A DNA stretch of 64,000 bases from Romanomermis culicivorax (taxonomy: Eukaryota; Nematoda; Enoplea; Mermithida; Mermithidae): assembly GCA_963922205.1 (NCBI GenBank), contig CAWUHX010000064.1:1256257-1320256 (forward strand). The letters run 5' to 3'. A program made the position numbers and the translations under genes. Numbering within the stretch: position 1 is the stretch's first letter; each line of letters starts with the position of its first letter. Below the pieces are notes generated by a model that was given only the letters and a program-made list of their open reading frames with translations, made no database searches and was not told the DNA's origin. Positions 37,015 to 48,927 of the stretch are shown piece by piece.

Positions 37015-40000
37015 TCATTTAACGTGCACGCCGTGCAATTCAATATCACCTTCAATTTTCAAACCTTTGACGCTGTTGGGGTCGTTACGATGGGCGAAAG
37101 CGCAAAATTGAACGCCGTTGATGAAACACTGCAATAAAATTGGAAGAAGAAAATATTGTCCTTGTTGCTGAGGTAATGGTTCAGATGTGAAATCTTATAA
37201 TTAGCAGATTACTGTGGGAATATAACTTGACTTCTATAAATGATGAGGCAAACATAGCAGCAGAAACGATTGACGGAAAAGTTACATGGTTTTGCGCATA
37301 TGTATGTTGATCAAAACCTCAAAAAGTAGACGCAACAAATTTTCTATGGTTTATTTTATTGAAATATTTGTAAATATCTAAAGTGAAAAGCAAATATCAT
37401 TTCAGATTTTGATCATTCCCTACTACCACATGTCGTTTAGGACTGTAGATTTGTGAACCTATTCAACTAACACAGAGAAGAACACAAAAGTTGGAGCTTT
37501 CAACAAGAGATCCGGAAACTTGTAAACATGTGGAACTCTTATTATGACAAGCAAGAAACAATCATTAATATTCGTGCAAGTAGTATTACCAATTAAGTAG
37601 TACCCGCAATTAGCAGATTAGCATTGATTCTTCAAATGATCTTGGTGGCTGCACTGAGGTAATGGCTAAAGTAGGCCCTTCACATGTTATTTTATTGATG
37701 GCTGTAGTGAGATGTCTATACATACTTTGGTGGCTATATTGAGACAGTGGCTATAGTGAGACGGTGACTATTGTGGGACACAATATTCGCGAAGGGGATA
37801 CTTACGTCACAGACGTCCAGTTTACTGTATGATACAAAAGTTGAAGAAAATGCACAGACTGTAGTTCACGGCAGCTGCATTAGAGACAATGTATAGTTTT
37901 TGCAAAATTTTGGCACATTACAGATTAGTGTACCAGTTACGCTAAGTTCACTGAAAGAAGGTTATATTACGGTAAACTTTTATTTATGAATTTGAGTTCT
38001 GCGCCTGCGTAATTTTTGAGCAGAAGCTCAAGTTTTTTAGTAAAAAGCTATAACGTATCGAGGAAGTTATCCCATCAGCTTACTGTAAAATCATGAGGAG
38101 TAATCAAAATGCAGAAAAAAGTGGAATTCAGATCAAAATGCAACCTACGTATCAATGCAGAATTCAAATGAATAGAAAAATTTTCCGTTGAATATCAAAT
38201 TTTTTTGATCCGTATAAATTTTTTCTTACTTGGAATGCGTACGGTTCGTTCACTATCATCACTTCGAAACATTGATCCGATTGAAACGGGAACTTTCCTT
38301 CGGCTTCTTCTGTTCCCCAAGTGTTATTTAAAAACGAATTCCTGACGACATTCTAAAGGACAAAGAAGTTTTTAATCATTCAACGGCTATCCGGAATATA
38401 TCAGTAAGATTGCATCGGTGAGTGAAATTGTAACTGATCAATGATATGAATCAACAGACTATCGTAATTTTTCATGCATTCACATATCTGAAATTTTAGC
38501 ACATGATGAACACATAAATTTCGTTTGCAGAATCCAATCTGTTTTTTTATGAGATACGGGTTGAATTCCAAGATTTTTCTGCGCTGCATTACTTCATGTA
38601 TGCGATGAAGCGCATGTTTTATGACTGTCACGCAATAATTATTTGCTTTCTTTGATATTTAATTTACCTGGAATCAAGCCTGGAATTCAATTGATAAAAT
38701 TTTCGATGCGAACTAGACAGGAACCATGAACTCAGCAAGATTATCTTGAAGTCATGAAGCTTGCGTCCGTACGGATTCGCAAACAGTAAATTCAAATTAA
38801 TATGCAAATATGCGTAGATGTCTTGCTGACGTCAGTAAGATCATGAATCTTGAGCTATTTTTGTTTGCAGCATCAATATGAAAAATGGAAGTTTATCTCT
38901 GTATATGCAATATTTTTTTCACCATCCTGCTGCATGATCAGCTCCTGATCATTGAGTGCCAGAAATTCAGAACGAAAATTCCAAATTTATACGCAAAACG
39001 TTATCTGTCTAACTGCTGACAATAGCAAGACTATCTTCACGTCTTCAGATTTACAAGTGTACACCGTTTCATTTGATATGCAAATTTTTCTTGTTATTTT
39101 CATAATAACGACACCATGATCAGAAATTTAGGAAAAAATATTTCAGTTCGTATGCAAATTCCTCAATACTTTGCCAACGCCGCTGAGATCATCATGCTCG
39201 AGTCAAAAAATAAATAGATGAGCACCTGAAGATTTGCAGAACGAACTTCCTTCTTCATATGCAGATTTTTTCATCTTGATGACATAAATTTTATACAGGG
39301 ATCTTTGCGACGTGATCCAGTTCATCCTCAAGTGGAATTTACAGTATGCAAATTTTATTTGTTATTCCCATGATATCCGCAAGACCACCCTGATGTCGAG
39401 GAGTCAATCTGTCGAGAGTAAAAATTTCAGCTTCAGAAAACAAAATTTCGATTGTGGATGTAAATTTTTCTTGTAATCTTAATCTTATGTGAACAATATA
39501 ATCACAGAATCTTATTGTAATACGCTGTCGAACGAAGTTTCGAATTCATATACAAATTTTTTTGTCATCTGGCTGGCGTCAATAAGATCAGCAAAAATCT
39601 TTTAGGTATGAGTGCGTTGAGAATTATGCACCTACAATGAAATTTCCAATTGGAATAAAAATTTCTCGTTATCTTGCTGACCTGAGCAAGATCATCATGA
39701 AATCTTAAGGTCCATTCACATGAGTGCAATTACCTGCAACCCGCAACCATATTCACAGGTTGCAGCTTGGTTGCACCTGCTTGCAATTGTCTGAACACGT
39801 CTGCAACCTACAATTTGGTTGCAATTTGTTGCAGAGACTGCTTGCAACCTCGAATGCGCAATGTTCATTTTTTAGCTGCTACCAACACAGTTTTTGCTGC
39901 CCTGTATATTAAATTGGGTTGTACTTTGTACACACTTTTGAGTTAAAATTGAACATGGCGATTTGGGACAGTGATACAACACAATTACTGATAAATTTAT

Positions 40001-43000
40001 TTGAAAAAACAGCCGTGCTTATGAGAGATCCTAATTATAAGAGCAACGATCAAATTTTGAAAATATTCCTTCTGTAATCAGCTAAAAATATAAGGCTTAG
40101 CCCAAATTCCGCTCTTCTTTGAAGCATCTTCATTTTCAAAATACTCACTGTAGACCCAAGACATATGCGCCGCTTTCATTTGCAGACTCATCACAAAATA
40201 CGCTGAAATTTTTTCCAGGTTGCAGTCAGGGTTTTTTTTCCGCACACCTTCATCCGCACCGAGCGGAAATGACCCAAAATTTTTTCCGCACACGAAAATT
40301 TTTTCCGTTCGAAGTTTAGATCATTAGAAAATGTGTGAAATGAGCGAAAATTATAGATTGCTAAGAAAATAATGTAAAGTATCTGTTTTTCTAGCTCAAA
40401 AACATTATTTTAGCTTGATTGAACATAATTGATAGTTGCTGCTGTCATTTCTGTGATTAGAGCCGATGATTTATAGATTTCAATCGATTTTCCAATTGAT
40501 TCAATTTCTACATTTTGATATTCTAGAATGCTGGAAAATTAACATTTTCAACCCTTATCTCTAAAATAAAAGGTTTGCATTTTCAGTGGAAAATCGTGTA
40601 GTTTCCCAATGACAAAATTTGTGTTCACAAAGTTCAGAAAACTTCAAGTGAGAGAAAGAATTCATGAAGATCAATATTAAATCTCAATTTTCAACAAAAT
40701 CCGAACCTAATATTTGAAGATTACTATTTGATGAATGGGATGAGGAACTTCAAATCATAAAAACCATGCACACTTAACTTCCGATGCGTCACACCAGAGA
40801 ATTTTTGAACAAAAGAGCTACTGAAATGTTGGAAAATGTATTCTAGAGATAATTTGTAATACTTGCGGTTTAGATTTTTCCTAGAAAGATGATGGTATTA
40901 AATAAATGTGTGGCGAAATCTGGGAGAAAGTCAGCAAATTCGTATAAAAATTCCAATTCACACTACAAAGTGACGAGTTTTACTCACTCTAGCAGAGACA
41001 TAAAGATTGATGGAAACAATCAGGGACAACCGAGAAATCAAAGTAAACTTCTTTTTGGCTGCGCTTCAGCTAAATTGTAGTTAATATTATAAATTATTTT
41101 CTTTGCCGGCGCGGAGCGCCGGAAAAATTTGAGATTTTGACCATCTAAATTGCACCAAAATGCACCTTTTCATCAATGCCAGCAGTAAAAACGCCCAAAA
41201 AAATTTCCGTTCTGTGCGGAAAAAAACCCTGGTTGCAGTGTCAAGTTGCACTTACGTGTGACCATGTGGCAGCAGCAAAACTAGCCCTGCGACCTGCAAC
41301 CTACAACCTGGTTGCAGGTTTCAGGTTGCAAGTAATTGCGTTCGTGTGAATGATCCCTTATGATAAGAGTCTTTGAGAAAGAGGTAAAACGAAATTTCAA
41401 ATGAAAATTTTCTCATCATCTTGCTGACACCAATAATATCAGCATCAAATCTTTAGATATGAGCAACATTCTAAACAATAAGTTCAAAACTTTCTTATTC
41501 TCTTACTGACATCAGCAAGATCAGCATGAAATTTTTAGATATATGACTCTTTACAGCTACATTTACAACGACGGTTTCGAGTTCAAAATTCTATTGTGCT
41601 GTTGTTGATGTCAGCAAGATAAGTATGAAATATTGTGAAAGAAGTGTGCATAGAATAGTCATAGAATATCGAAAATTTCCGAACGAAATTTCGAATCCGT
41701 ATGGAAATTTGTCCTTCATAATCTTACTGACGTCAAACTCGATTTCTTACCTTTTTATTGAAACGCGGATTGAAATGAAAGGCAGTTTGTCCGTCGGCGG
41801 TCAAAAAGTCGATGTTGAAACGTTCGGCCTTCTTTTCCGGTATGCCGTGGAGGATCAACTTTTTGCCGGGCGTAAAACCGCCGTCGATACCGGCTTGGTA
41901 AGGCACGGGCTGCAAAGAGAAAAAAACTAGAATTACGGGCGCTGGTCGGAGAAGCGGGATTTTTCGGGAGTAACAGCGCGAAACTTACGTAATATTTCCC
42001 GCCCCAATTGATTTCGTTTAATTCCAAAGCGCCGTCGATGTACAAATGATTAATAGACGTCAAAGGTTGACGATATTCGAATTGATGCGCTTCTTTCAAA
42101 TTGGCGTAGACCTGCGAGCAAAAAGAAATTTTTGATCTGCAAGTTATATTCGATAGAAGATCACGTGACCGTACAAATTTACTGTAAAACATTCTCGAAA
42201 GATGTTCATAACTACAATTCTTGTTCGACTTGCGACAGCGCACCAGTAAAAAATATTCTTGGATATCTATCATAAGGACTTCCACTGGAAAATTGTTATA
42301 CCCTACAGCATCCGAATGTCTATGGGGATCTTTATGCTTGAAAATGTCGAAAGTCAAAACTTGACGTCAGTAAAATTCCGGAACCGCATCATTATACTAT
42401 AGTATATTTTTTCCCAATGTGCCTCAGGGGGGCAGGAAGGTCTTCAAGAGGAAAACAAAAAACCTGCGTCACGGGAATCTTTTTTCTCTAGTTAACTGAA
42501 GCAGAACCGGAAGAACTGTGGAGACAATTATTCTACAACGCCTTTAAAGACAAAATTTTTGATCTGTCAGCTATTCATGTCGGGAAATCACATCAAGAAG
42601 AATCTGACATCACAAATCCTCAATGTGTATCCTTGCTCTACAGTAATGTGTCGCAAATACAAAAATTTTACGGCGGAAGACTTTTCGGACTTTGAAATTT
42701 TCAATTTTGATGTCAAAATTTCGTCAATAAGAAAACCACGAATTGATAAACCTGAATTTTTTGCTTGTCATTTTTATGCCCGAAATGTCAAAATCGGAAA
42801 GTGTCATAGCGTATTATTGTTCTACAGTAGTTTTTGGCAACTACAACAATTGTTTGCCTGAAGACCATCGAAGGAACATGGAAATCTTACAAGAAAACTA
42901 GAGGATCCCACATCAATAAAATTCTGAATGTGCATTCTTGTTACAATAAAATTATTTTTTAAGTGCTTGTAAATCGAAAAAAAACAAAGTAAGCCCCTCA

Positions 43001-46000
43001 AAGTCGTTTGCACGAAGCTTTTACTGTAGGATTTTTCACTTGAAAAAATTTTAATTATAAGATAGATATTCTTACAATGTTGCACTCCCATATGACCCAT
43101 GGTTTAACAGGAAATTGTTATAATAGGAAATAGTATTTGCTTTCCATGCATATTATTTGCAAGCATTTCAAGAGAAACAGATTGTACATCAATCCTGAAT
43201 TTCTGATCTGTCAGTTCTTCATTTCTGAACATTACTGCAGTAAAAATCTGGCTCACATGGTAAATTTTTTCCCTACAAATATGTTCTGGCGAAGAATTTT
43301 GGTTTTCGATGTCAAAAATTTCATTCGACATGATCTAATTCCAGCAGGATTGTATCGTTTTACAGTAAGGTTCTTCATCTACTGCAGTGTCAAGTCTGAA
43401 GATCATCGAGAGAATTTCGAAATTTCTACAAATTTGATGTCAAAAATTTTATCAGCGAAAGTTTTACGTCTGTAATAGTGTGTAAATTTATCCTCATTCA
43501 AAACAGATAGATTCTGCATCTATCTTGTGCTCAGAATGTTTATATGAGCTGCTGAATACCGCAGAGCAAAGAGTTTTTCCAGTTGAGTATTTAGAAGTAG
43601 CAGAATGAATTTTCTGCAGTCAAGTTTTCGACATGGGAAATTATGGTTGAATATAGTGTTTGCGACTCAATTTTTCTGGGACATTAATAGCTCGTACGGT
43701 TTGAGAACTGAATTTTTTTACTAGTGAAGTTCAAAAAACATGAAATTTTATTTGTAATAACAATACGTAAAATCCAAAAATTGTTTTCTGTTCATTTAAG
43801 TTTTCCCGGTGATTCAAAAACTTTCCCAATAAGTCGAAAGCGAATAAGAACACGTACTTAATTACTAATTAGTCACCATGTTTTTCTCGGGCAAAAAGAA
43901 GAACCGGTTCAGCAAAACTATAAGTAGAAAATGCGTCGCATCATAATAGTAAAAAATTCTTCATAAATTATTCACCCCGGTTTTTCATTACGTCACATGA
44001 TTCTCCGTGCATGCAAGTTTTTTAAGGTCATAAATTTAGAATGTAAGCAAAAAATTTGAAGAAAAAGTTAGATGACGTATCTAGCAGATGGTGACGCAGA
44101 TGCAAGAACTCTTTTGTTGAAAAAAATGATTTTTGAACTTGCAAATTTTTAATGGCTGTGACGTCAGTAGTATGGATGCGGTTTGTCAAAACTGAACGTA
44201 GAGGGCAGTCCAAAAAAGGTTTGCTCAAGAAAGCGCCAGCTATAGCCTGATTTTATAAAATGCTTGTAAAATTTACAAAATGATAAATCGGCAAAGCCGC
44301 CACAATCGTTTACGGTATAATTTATTAAAAATTGTAAAATGTTAAAAATAGTTGACTATACTCACAAAGTTCTTAAACTTTTCATTTTCATTATTCACTA
44401 GCATTTAAAAAAACACTCTGGGGTCTGGGGCCGGTTTCATCAAAGACATTTATGGTTCAGCTGAGCTGCAGCTTAACCTGTAGCAAGTCTATATGTTATA
44501 CCATTGCCGTCAAGTTGCAGCTCAGCTGTAACTTAACTCATACACAGAAAACTTATCGAGAAAGTTAGGCTGCAGCTGAGCTGCACCTTAACAACAATAT
44601 TATAATATACAGTTAAGCTACAGCTCAGGCGCAGCTTAACTTTCGCGACATGTTTTGTGTGCACGAGTTGAGTAACAGCTGAGCTGCAGCATAACAGCAA
44701 TGGTATAACATATAGGGTTAAGCTACAGCTTAGGCTGCAGCTAAGCTAGCTTATGTCTCTTTGATGAAACCTACCCCTGGTTTCTAAAAATGAAATTCAA
44801 GAAAACAAATCCCCATGAAATCTGTCATCTGACTTGATTTGGTTCGTTCAGTAGCTTGAGTTATACGAAAATCTAAGCTGTTATAGGAAAGACCGTATAG
44901 GTTTCTATGAATTGTAATTATGAGGCTTGAATTGGTACATTGAAGCATTAAGCATTGCCGGGCGCGATCTGCCATCAATTTGGTTGGTCGAAACAACTGA
45001 TCCATTTTTTCTGTTTTTTTTTTCTGACGAATATTCTGGATTAGTCTTAGGCTAAGCTTAGGTTCAGGCTTAGGTTTAGGCTTACGGTTAGAAATTATTA
45101 GTAAACATTTTGGTATTACTGCAGCAGGTACACACTACCTTATAGCGTTATAATACTAAGTATATATATATATATACACAGTATATTTGTCAAAATTATT
45201 AATTAAGCATTGTAATAATCTAAGCCTGAGCCAGGCTTAACCTTTGGCTTAGGCTTAGGCCTGGGCTTAGGCCTGGGCTTAGGCTTAGGCTCAGGGTTAA
45301 GCTTAGCCTTAGGCTTAGGCTTAGGCTTTGGCTTAGCCTTAAGCTTAGGCCTGGGCTTAGGCTTAGATTATTGCAGTAATCAATAATTTTGACAAATATA
45401 CTGTAGGCCTATATATACTTATCATTATAACGCTATAAGGTAGTGTGCACCAGCTGCAGTAATACCAACATTTTTTCGACCAATCAAATTGATGACACAT
45501 TTTTCCGACCAATCCAATTGATGACTGTTCTTGCTCCGCAACGCTTAGTCATTGAAACCGATTCATTCTAGATAAATGCATGATAAAATTTCAACCATAG
45601 CCGAAAAATTGCGACAGATCTTTAATGAGATCTATCATGTGATCTATAAAAGTAAATCTAGTATACGGCTTGAGTTACTTTAATACTAAATTTAAGCTGA
45701 AAATTTGCATGTGTGAGTCAGAAAAATCGATGTCCATGAAGAACGAATTGGTTTGGTGCAGTCGGTCTGAAGTAAATCTCTGATAACTACGACCTGATTT
45801 GACATGAATAGCTTCATGAAATTGAACTCACTCTTCGAGTTACGAGAAAATTTTAATCCCGTATTGCTGGAGTGAGCTCTGGCCACTGCATATTCTGTCT
45901 CTCAGCCTGAAATTTGCTCACCGGATTGTCATGGATATCATGTGATTTTATTTGCTCCATGAAAGTCAACTCCCTCTGCAGGTTGATTTAGCCGTAAAAA

Positions 46001-46483
46001 TAGCAAATCTCCATGAGACCTTCCAAAAGCTCATGTAAATTTAATCGATGAAATGAATTGGGTCGGAACAGTCATTAACCTGGAAAATACTGTCTTCTCA
46101 AACTTAGCAACCCGCCAAAAACCCTTCGGCTAGGCGCCAAGATCTTTCTAATCCCTCACCGTGAATTTATTATCGTGGGCCCTGATTCTAATGTCGATCG
46201 GATCGCCTTCTTTGCACGAAAATTTGCATTTCTCCTCCTTGCCGGCCTTGGCGTTCTTTCGATCGTTGAACACCAATTTGCCGTCTTTGAATTTGGCGTT
46301 CAAAATCAACGGCGCGTCGCTGGTCGAGTGATCCTGGCCGGTCAGGAAATAAAAGTCGAACCCTTCGCCGGCCAATCGTTTTCCTTTCATGAACAACGTT
46401 TGACCGGGCTGGAAGCCGTTGCCTTCCAAACGCGACAAATAGGGCACTTGCTTAACATTAGTAGAAGAATCTTCGTCCGACAT
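37015..46483 (-). CDS. Tandem-repeat galectin (two CRDs), LEC-1-like
   Basis: Five exons: 46483-46160, 42111-41989, 41909-41751, 38352-38230 and 37128-37015. All are phase 0 and give 280 codons plus stop. CRD1 begins with PYLSRLEGNGFQPGQTL and ends HLYIDGALELNEINWGG. The linker GGKYY then PVPYQAGIDGG is the type seen in nematode LEC-1. CRD2 has the full sugar-binding signature: HFNPRF, VVRNSF, WGTEEAEG and FEVMI, followed by FAHRNDP and GDIELHGV. CRD1 lacks HxNPR (it has LNAKF) and the WGxEE tryptophan, so it may not bind galactosides in the usual way. Galectins are secreted or cytosolic beta-galactoside-binding lectins without signal peptides, and none is seen here. Introns 1 and 3 are several kb long and full of repeats. 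Confidence 0.95.
38700..39707 (-). repeat. Degenerate minisatellite in galectin intron 3 (part 1)
   Basis: A unit of roughly 95-115 bp recurs about nine times: 'atgcaaatttttcttgt', then CTTGCTGACGTCAGYAAG-like palindrome, then 'atcatcatgaaatctt' and 'gttcgaatt'. Copies are strongly diverged. The array resumes at 41358. Confidence 0.7.
39708..41357. mobile_element. PIF/Harbinger-like element in galectin intron 3
   Basis: The left end AGGTCCATTCACATGAGTGC and the reversed right end GGGATCATTCACACGAACGC are terminal inverted repeats flanked by TTA on both sides, the PIF/Harbinger target. The ends are rich in TTGCAACC motifs. About 1.0 kb of its interior is a second, nested element (40227-41230). 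No transposase is seen. Confidence 0.75.
40227..41230. mobile_element. Nested non-autonomous hAT-like element
   Basis: The ends CAGGGTTTTTTTTCCGCACA and (reversed) CAGGGTTTTTTTCCGCACAG are flanked by the perfect 8-bp duplication GTTGCAGT. It lies wholly inside the Harbinger-like element. A CCGGCGCGGAGCGCCGG palindrome is at 41106. Confidence 0.88.
41358..41740 (-). repeat. Degenerate minisatellite in galectin intron 3 (part 2)
   Basis: Three or four further units with CTTGCTGACACC, CTTACTGACATCAGCAAG and GATGTCAGCAAGAT cores. They continue the 38700-39707 array on the other side of the Harbinger-like insertion. Confidence 0.65.
42112..44426. other. Galectin intron 1, proximal part
   Basis: AT-rich. 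'Tttgatgtcaaaa' and 'gatctgtcag' motifs recur at about 42560, 42705, 43200, 43305 and 43432, suggesting another decayed tandem repeat. No independent gene was seen. Confidence 0.4.
44427..44777. mobile_element. MITE with CAGCTGAGCTGCAGCTTAA units
   Basis: Terminal inverted repeats GGGGCCGGTTTCATCAAAG and (reversed) GGGGTAGGTTTCATCAAAG bound 351 bp. The interior consists of about seven direct and inverted CAGCTGAGCTGCAGCTTAA-type units. There is no coding capacity. The target duplication is unclear. Confidence 0.75.
45041..45090 (+). repeat. Degenerate TTAGGC block (outer)
   Basis: Variants of CTTAGG/TTAGGC (CTTAGGCTAAGCTTAGG, TTAGGTTTAGGCTTA) over about 50 bp, immediately left of the inverted-repeat structure. 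Confidence 0.7.
45111..45472. repeat. Inverted repeat enclosing a (TTAGGC)n tract
   Basis: Arms of about 108 bp (45111-45219 and 45365-45472; 'tggtattactgcagc', 'cactaccttatagcgttataat', 'cagtatatttgtcaaaattatt') are reverse complements. They enclose 45220-45367, a degenerate (TTAGGC)n/(TTAGGCCTGGGC)n tract of more than 15 units. TTAGGC is the telomere unit of most nematodes. Confidence 0.82.
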
Positions 46484-48927
46484 AATTTTTTCTCCTTTTC
46501 TTAATTTTTGCTTGTTGTTGCGGTATAAAAAATTATAAATTATGCAAATTAGGCTAAAAGTTAGGTAATGGCGGAAAATCTACGATTATATTTCGACGGT
46601 CAAGCAAATGAAAAAAACGAAACGGGTGCAAAGAAAATTTGACTAGAGATAAGCTAAAGTACATTTCCAGCCAATTTTTTTCTGAAAACTAGTGTTTAGG
46701 AGAGAGTGACATGCTTTGGGATGACTGTGAAAGATAAACAGACAGTTTTAGCGTTTTTGGTCGCTATAAATTTGCCTGCTATGAACACTGTAGTTTGACC
46801 AAGATTATGAAATTTGCAGACCTGCCAGGAAACACAAGAGGACGTTGTTGAATTTCTGACTGAATAATTTTTTTCCCAAGCAAAAGTACGAATGAATACT
46901 TTATGGGATATCCTTTGAAACGGTTTAACATCTCGGAGAACTTCTCCCTCAAAATAATTTTTGCTTTCAAGATACTGCAAATCAGATACATGTTGCTAGA
47001 TATCAACAACATGTATTCAAAAACGGTTCTGAAGCTTGATTTCTGACGTTGTGCCTTCTAATGATATTAAATTTTAAGTGACTGCACACAGTTTCTGATC
47101 CACTGTAAGCTTTGTAGAGCCGTCTACAAAGCGTCTGAATTTTGTATTCAAAAAGTTTCGGAGGATTAGTTGAATGGTGTCATAAAATCTATGACGTGTG
47201 ATTTTGCAGAAAGTTCACGTACAACATTCATTACATTGTAAGGATTCTGAGAAAAATGAACTGTAATTTTTGGTGTCAGGTTCGGATTGCTTCTGACTTG
47301 TTAAAAAAGTCAAAATGTATGAGAAAATATCTTGCGAAAAATTGTAGCAGCTGCTTCGAAAATTTTTTTTCAGAAAAATATATGCTCATCTGAAAGTGAA
47401 AATCTACAGAATGATTGAGAAGACTTGATTCGTGAGTGACGAAATAAAACAGCAGCAGTTTGCTTTGAATGAGCGCGGCAACAACATCTGCAGGCTTCAA
47501 GGTATCAATATGGAAAACATGCTGAGTCTAGTAGTCCAAATGCCACTTTTACAAAATTATTAAAGTATGATATTTTCTGTGAAAACACTACATTGCTGGC
47601 TTGCTATATGGCGTACAGCACTATTTCGAAAGCAGATGAGTATAGAACAGAAAAATCGAAATATTCAGAGATTCCAAAGATAAATCTGAAACTTTTCAGT
47701 ACCCAAACCAGTAAGCCATTTTTTCTAAACCTATTACTAAATTTTTCACAAAAATCATTGAACAATTTGCAGAATTATCATACCTCTCTCACGACAGTAT
47801 GAATCAGTTCGATGCTCATTTTTATACATTGAATTAGCCTGTAACACCAGTCAGTCGTTGATTGTACAGATAACTTTCATATCACGGGACTGTACAAAAG
47901 AGCCTGCATCTGGCACAAGGCCGGAGATTGTGTGATATGGTCTACAGTGTTTTTTGTCAATTTGAAAAGAAACTAAGGCAAACATGCAGAAGTTATATTG
48001 TATGCAAGCACAATCCGTCAGCTAAAAGTTTTGCATATAGTAGAAACAGAATTATAGTAAAAGTACTGAATTTTAATCAATATGAGAATGGCACTGAAAT
48101 GGAGGTCAACAAGTTGATTGGAAAAAATTTATTCAACTTGTGCGGATCGCGTGCTAAACATGGAAGCGTACAGAGGAAACGAGGAAATGAAGAAAGATTG
48201 CAGCAACTTTTCCGACGTCGGGCATTCTGTTTGCCATGATTCAAAGAACAAGATTCAGGAACTAGTATCTCATGAACTACAGTAAGCATTTCTTAATCTT
48301 TTCCTTAATTTGAACCTGCTTATTAAATTCAAACGAGTGCAACATCGTCGAAAAAAAAGCCTTCCTAGGGAAAAAAAGCTCGTAACTTTCTAATTAACTA
48401 TACACGAAAACCTACTATTTTTACGACAGTAGAAACCACTGAAAATGACGGAAATTTCGAGCCATATTACGAGAACAACCGTCATTAGCTCGATCGTATA
48501 TTGAAATTTGACGTCACGTGGTCGAATAGCTCGCTTTTCACAGAACCAAGAGCAAGCAGAATGCTGGCTAAATATATTTTCACAAGCGTGCAGGTGTGCG
48601 TTTTTCTTGGGATCCATAAAAATAATAGTCTTTGTTCCAAGTTATTTCAGGTAAACCATAATTCTAATAGTAAAAAGAATCTGGGGACAGTTAACGAAAT
48701 TAAAAAAAAAACTTTACCAATAACTGTCAAAAATGGAGGTAAAACATTTTTAATAATGTTATTGATTACATATCGATAAGATCTATCGATTGATATCCAA
48801 TTTACTGGGTTTCGAACGAAGTATCAAACACTTTTCGTGGGAAGTCAAAACCTCCGAAATCGTCCGCAAGTTCAAGTATAGTATGAATAGCGAATTTAGG
48901 AAACAAAAATCATTTGCTAGCGGTATG
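46484..48927. other. Unassigned intergenic DNA upstream of galectin
   Basis: AT-rich. No conserved coding region or clear repeat was recognised. Confidence 0.35.

Noticed and set aside
38700-39707. CRISPR-like array
   Set aside because: Units are strongly diverged with no constant repeat and no constant spacer length; the context is a eukaryotic intron.
41755-42357. 200-codon minus-strand frame overlapping galectin exons 2 and 3
   Set aside because: Only the segment 42111-41989 is coding in this frame; the rest reads through introns.
45041-45472. TTAGGC tract as a true chromosome end
   Set aside because: It is degenerate, short, enclosed by an inverted repeat and flanked on both sides by unique intronic sequence of galectin.
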